Source of the DNA: an uncultured Erysipelotrichaceae bacterium | Lineage (GTDB): Bacteria > Bacillota_I > Bacilli_A > Erysipelotrichales > Erysipelotrichaceae | Assembly (NCBI GenBank): GCA_905201565.1 | Contig: CAJKOS010000037.1 | Span: 1-13,086 of the forward strand | DNA: 13,086 nt | Direction of reading: 5' to 3' | In this document: in pieces, positions 11,902 to 13,086 of the stretch | Layout of the letters: each line of letters opens with the position of its first letter | Position numbering within the stretch: position 1 is the first letter of the stretch | Translations under genes and position numbers: made by a program | Notes under the pieces: generated by a model | Told to the model about the DNA's origin: nothing | The model's input: the letters and a program-made list of their open reading frames with translations, nothing else | Databases searched by the model: none

Positions 11902-12539
11902 GTATTATTGAAATGAAGAATCTTGAAAAAGCTTTTGGAAAGAAAACATTATTCGATCATTTGTCTTTGACAATAAAAGAAAATGAACTGGTCGCAATCA
12001 CTGGTCCATCTGGTTCTGGGAAAAGTACATTACTCAATATGATCGGTCTGATTGAACCATGTGAGAATGGCAGCTATATGCTGTTTGGCAACAAGGCACC
12101 AAAACCAGATTCTTCTGAAGCTTCCAGAATGATTCGCAGACATATTTCGTATTTGTTTCAAAACTATGCACTAATCGATCAATTGACAGTAGAAGAAAAT
12201 CTGATGCTCGCTTTACGCTATCGCAGGAAAACAAAAGAAGAAAAGAAACAATTGATCAAAAAAGCGTTGCACAGAGTAGGTATGGATGATAGTGAAGAAC
12301 AGAAAGTCTATACATTATCTGGTGGTGAGGCACAAAGAATTGCTCTGGCAAGAGTTATGTTGAAACCAGGAGAACTTGTTCTAGCGGATGAACCGACAGG
12401 TTCCCTTGATGAAGAGAATAAGAATATGGTATTCAACCATCTTCAAAAGCTGAAGAATGCTGGAAAGACAATCATCGTAGTCACACATGACAATGAACTA
12501 GCCAACAGATGTGACAGGGTGATTCATCTTGCACAATAA
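11898..12539 (+). CDS. ABC transporter ATPase, lactococcin-972 export type
   Basis: A 213-residue ATP-binding subunit. Walker A is GPSGSGKST (36-44), the Q-loop is FQN (Gln88), the signature is LSGGEAQR (140-147), Walker B is LVLADEP (160-166), the D-loop is SLDEE, and the H-loop His is 197 (VVTHDN). All catalytic positions are intact, so it should hydrolyse ATP. The short length and the Y-x-L-I-D-x-L-T-V-E-E-N stretch after the Q-loop are typical of the MacB/LolD-like and bacteriocin-export (TIGR03608-type) group. Its ATG lies in the stop of the permease gene, and AAAGGAGAGGG inside the permease is its ribosome site, so the two subunits are made together. No clear terminator follows. Confidence 0.94.
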   Translation: MSIIEMKNLEKAFGKKTLFDHLSLTIKENELVAITGPSGSGKSTLLNMIGLIEPCENGSYMLFGNKAPKPDSSEASRMIRRHISYLFQNYALIDQLTVEENLMLALRYRRKTKEEKKQLIKKALHRVGMDDSEEQKVYTLSGGEAQRIALARVMLKPGELVLADEPTGSLDEENKNMVFNHLQKLKNAGKTIIVVTHDNELANRCDRVIHLAQ

Positions 12540-12592
12540 CAATGTATGATCTGTCAGAAAAACTTGTTTTATTACCGATTTTACCGGGAGTG

Positions 12593-12621
12593 TTTACTTT
12601 CACTTTGAAGATTGTTATAGT
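12593..12621 (+). promoter_or_regulatory. Promoter downstream of the ABC genes
   Basis: TTTACT (12593-12598), a 17-base spacer, and an extended -10 TGTTATAGT (12613-12621). The predicted start is near 12628, just before the 15-residue ORF. Confidence 0.55.
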
Positions 12622-12641
12622 GTGTTCAGGAAGTGAATGGT

Positions 12642-12689
12642 ATGAAAGAGTTAAATGCAGGAAGGTATAAAAACGGTGATGGTTTTTGA
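12642..12689 (+). other. Possible 15-residue ORF
   Basis: ATG 12642 with AGGAAG (12628-12633) 8 bases upstream encodes MKELNAGRYKNGDGF and stops at 12689. It shares the M-K...G-[KR]-x-KNGD pattern with the 23-residue frame at 7994. Either a real peptide or the remains of a gene start; there is no further evidence. The rest of 12540-12917 holds no gene that I can support. Confidence 0.25.
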
Positions 12690-12917
12690 GTAGAACAGCT
12701 GCTCAACCGATTTGGAATGAGGTATTGATGTTTACGAGATTCTATTTTCATATTTGAAAAGTAATAATGATTCAAAGTTTTACTTTTAGCAAAATCAAAA
12801 TTCGCGTGAATATCAATTAAGCAGTTCACTTTTTTGGCTTCTCAACAGTAATATTAATTTTGAGCATATGATATAGCAATTGGAGGAATACAATTTTCTG
12901 TATTTGCGTCTTTGTGA

Positions 12918-13086
12918 GTTAAAATAAGTATTCTGTTGCTTTCTGCTATCGTTTTTGGTTCTGCTGGTTCTATCACTGCAGATGAATTTGGATATTCTAC
13001 TGCATATGACGTATATGAAGGTGGGTATGATGTTTCTTCAATGTCTCATTGGACACACTATCGTGTAAGAGGCGGGGGTACAATTA
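12918..13086 (+). CDS. Lactococcin-972-family-like bacteriocin precursor, partial, no canonical start
   Basis: The frame is open from 12918 to the window edge. It begins with a signal-peptide-like core (KISILLLSAIVFGSAGSITA), then a mature region with EGGYDVSS, MSHWTHYRV and RGGG. The Gly-Tyr-x-Val-Ser-Ser followed by an aromatic/His-rich stretch lines up with lactococcin 972 (HGYGVSSAYSNYHH region), and the adjacent exporter is of the matching class. However, the expected initiator position is GTT (12918-12920), right after an in-frame TGA (12915-12917). GGAGG at 12882-12886 is followed by no ATG, GTG or TTG in this frame that avoids the stop. It is therefore either a decayed gene or one using an unusual start. 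The 3' end is outside the window. Confidence 0.5.

Noticed and set aside
12626..12829. 67-residue minus-strand frame after the ABC ATPase
   Set aside because: It lacks a ribosome site and recognisable motif and overlaps a plus-strand promoter.
1..13086. CRISPR array or rRNA genes
   Set aside because: No regularly spaced repeat series and no rRNA-like sequence were seen.

Overview
The window looks like the chromosome of a low-to-moderate GC Gram-positive bacterium (Bacillota). The evidence is strong AGGAGG-type ribosome binding sites, -10 boxes of the TG-n-TATAAT type, HrcA/CIRCE-like operators, a lipoprotein signal, and a lactococcin-972-type ABC exporter. TGG is used for Trp, so the normal bacterial code applies. 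The protein types fit a gut or oral Erysipelotrichia or a related clostridial lineage, but that placement is an inference from style, not a measured relationship.

Layout, left half. Positions 1-1060 are a graveyard of IS200/IS605-type elements: three different right-end hairpins (25-46, 669-688, 1019-1038) and a broken Y1 (HUH) transposase fragment. A small membrane-anchored XRE regulator (141-590) lies among them. Positions 1060-1867 hold a tightly overlapping two-gene module of conserved but functionally unassigned proteins, closed by a strong terminator. This is my best candidate for an undescribed system. Next come tRNA-Leu(CAA) on the minus strand with its own promoter and terminator (1968-2139), and an E. 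coli-type thymidine kinase (2263-2847). Two CIRCE-like 27-bp operators (2853-2879 and 2965-2991) precede a pair of small heat-shock proteins (3049-3459, 3508-3924). A full-length Ca2+-type P-type ATPase (4061-6706) follows.

Layout, right half. A bidirectional terminator (6716-6745) separates the ATPase from a convergent metallophosphoesterase (6747-7829, minus). A stretch of very small ORFs follows, including a clear 45-residue membrane peptide (8176-8313). A HAD phosphatase/mutase (8435-9082) overlaps a 49-residue lipoprotein (9079-9228). A 530-bp non-coding region holds nested inverted repeats, a promoter and a repeated GTAACAT motif. The last unit is a bacteriocin-type ABC exporter: a DUF1430-like multi-TM protein (9760-11901) and its ATPase (11898-12539). 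It is followed at the window edge by a lactococcin-972-like peptide frame that has no canonical start codon (12918 onward).

Working together: the Hsp20 pair is a stress module, apparently under HrcA-type control. The permease and ATPase are translationally coupled and probably export, or give immunity to, a lactococcin-972-class peptide. The remaining genes are single housekeeping or accessory units, mostly bounded by visible terminators.
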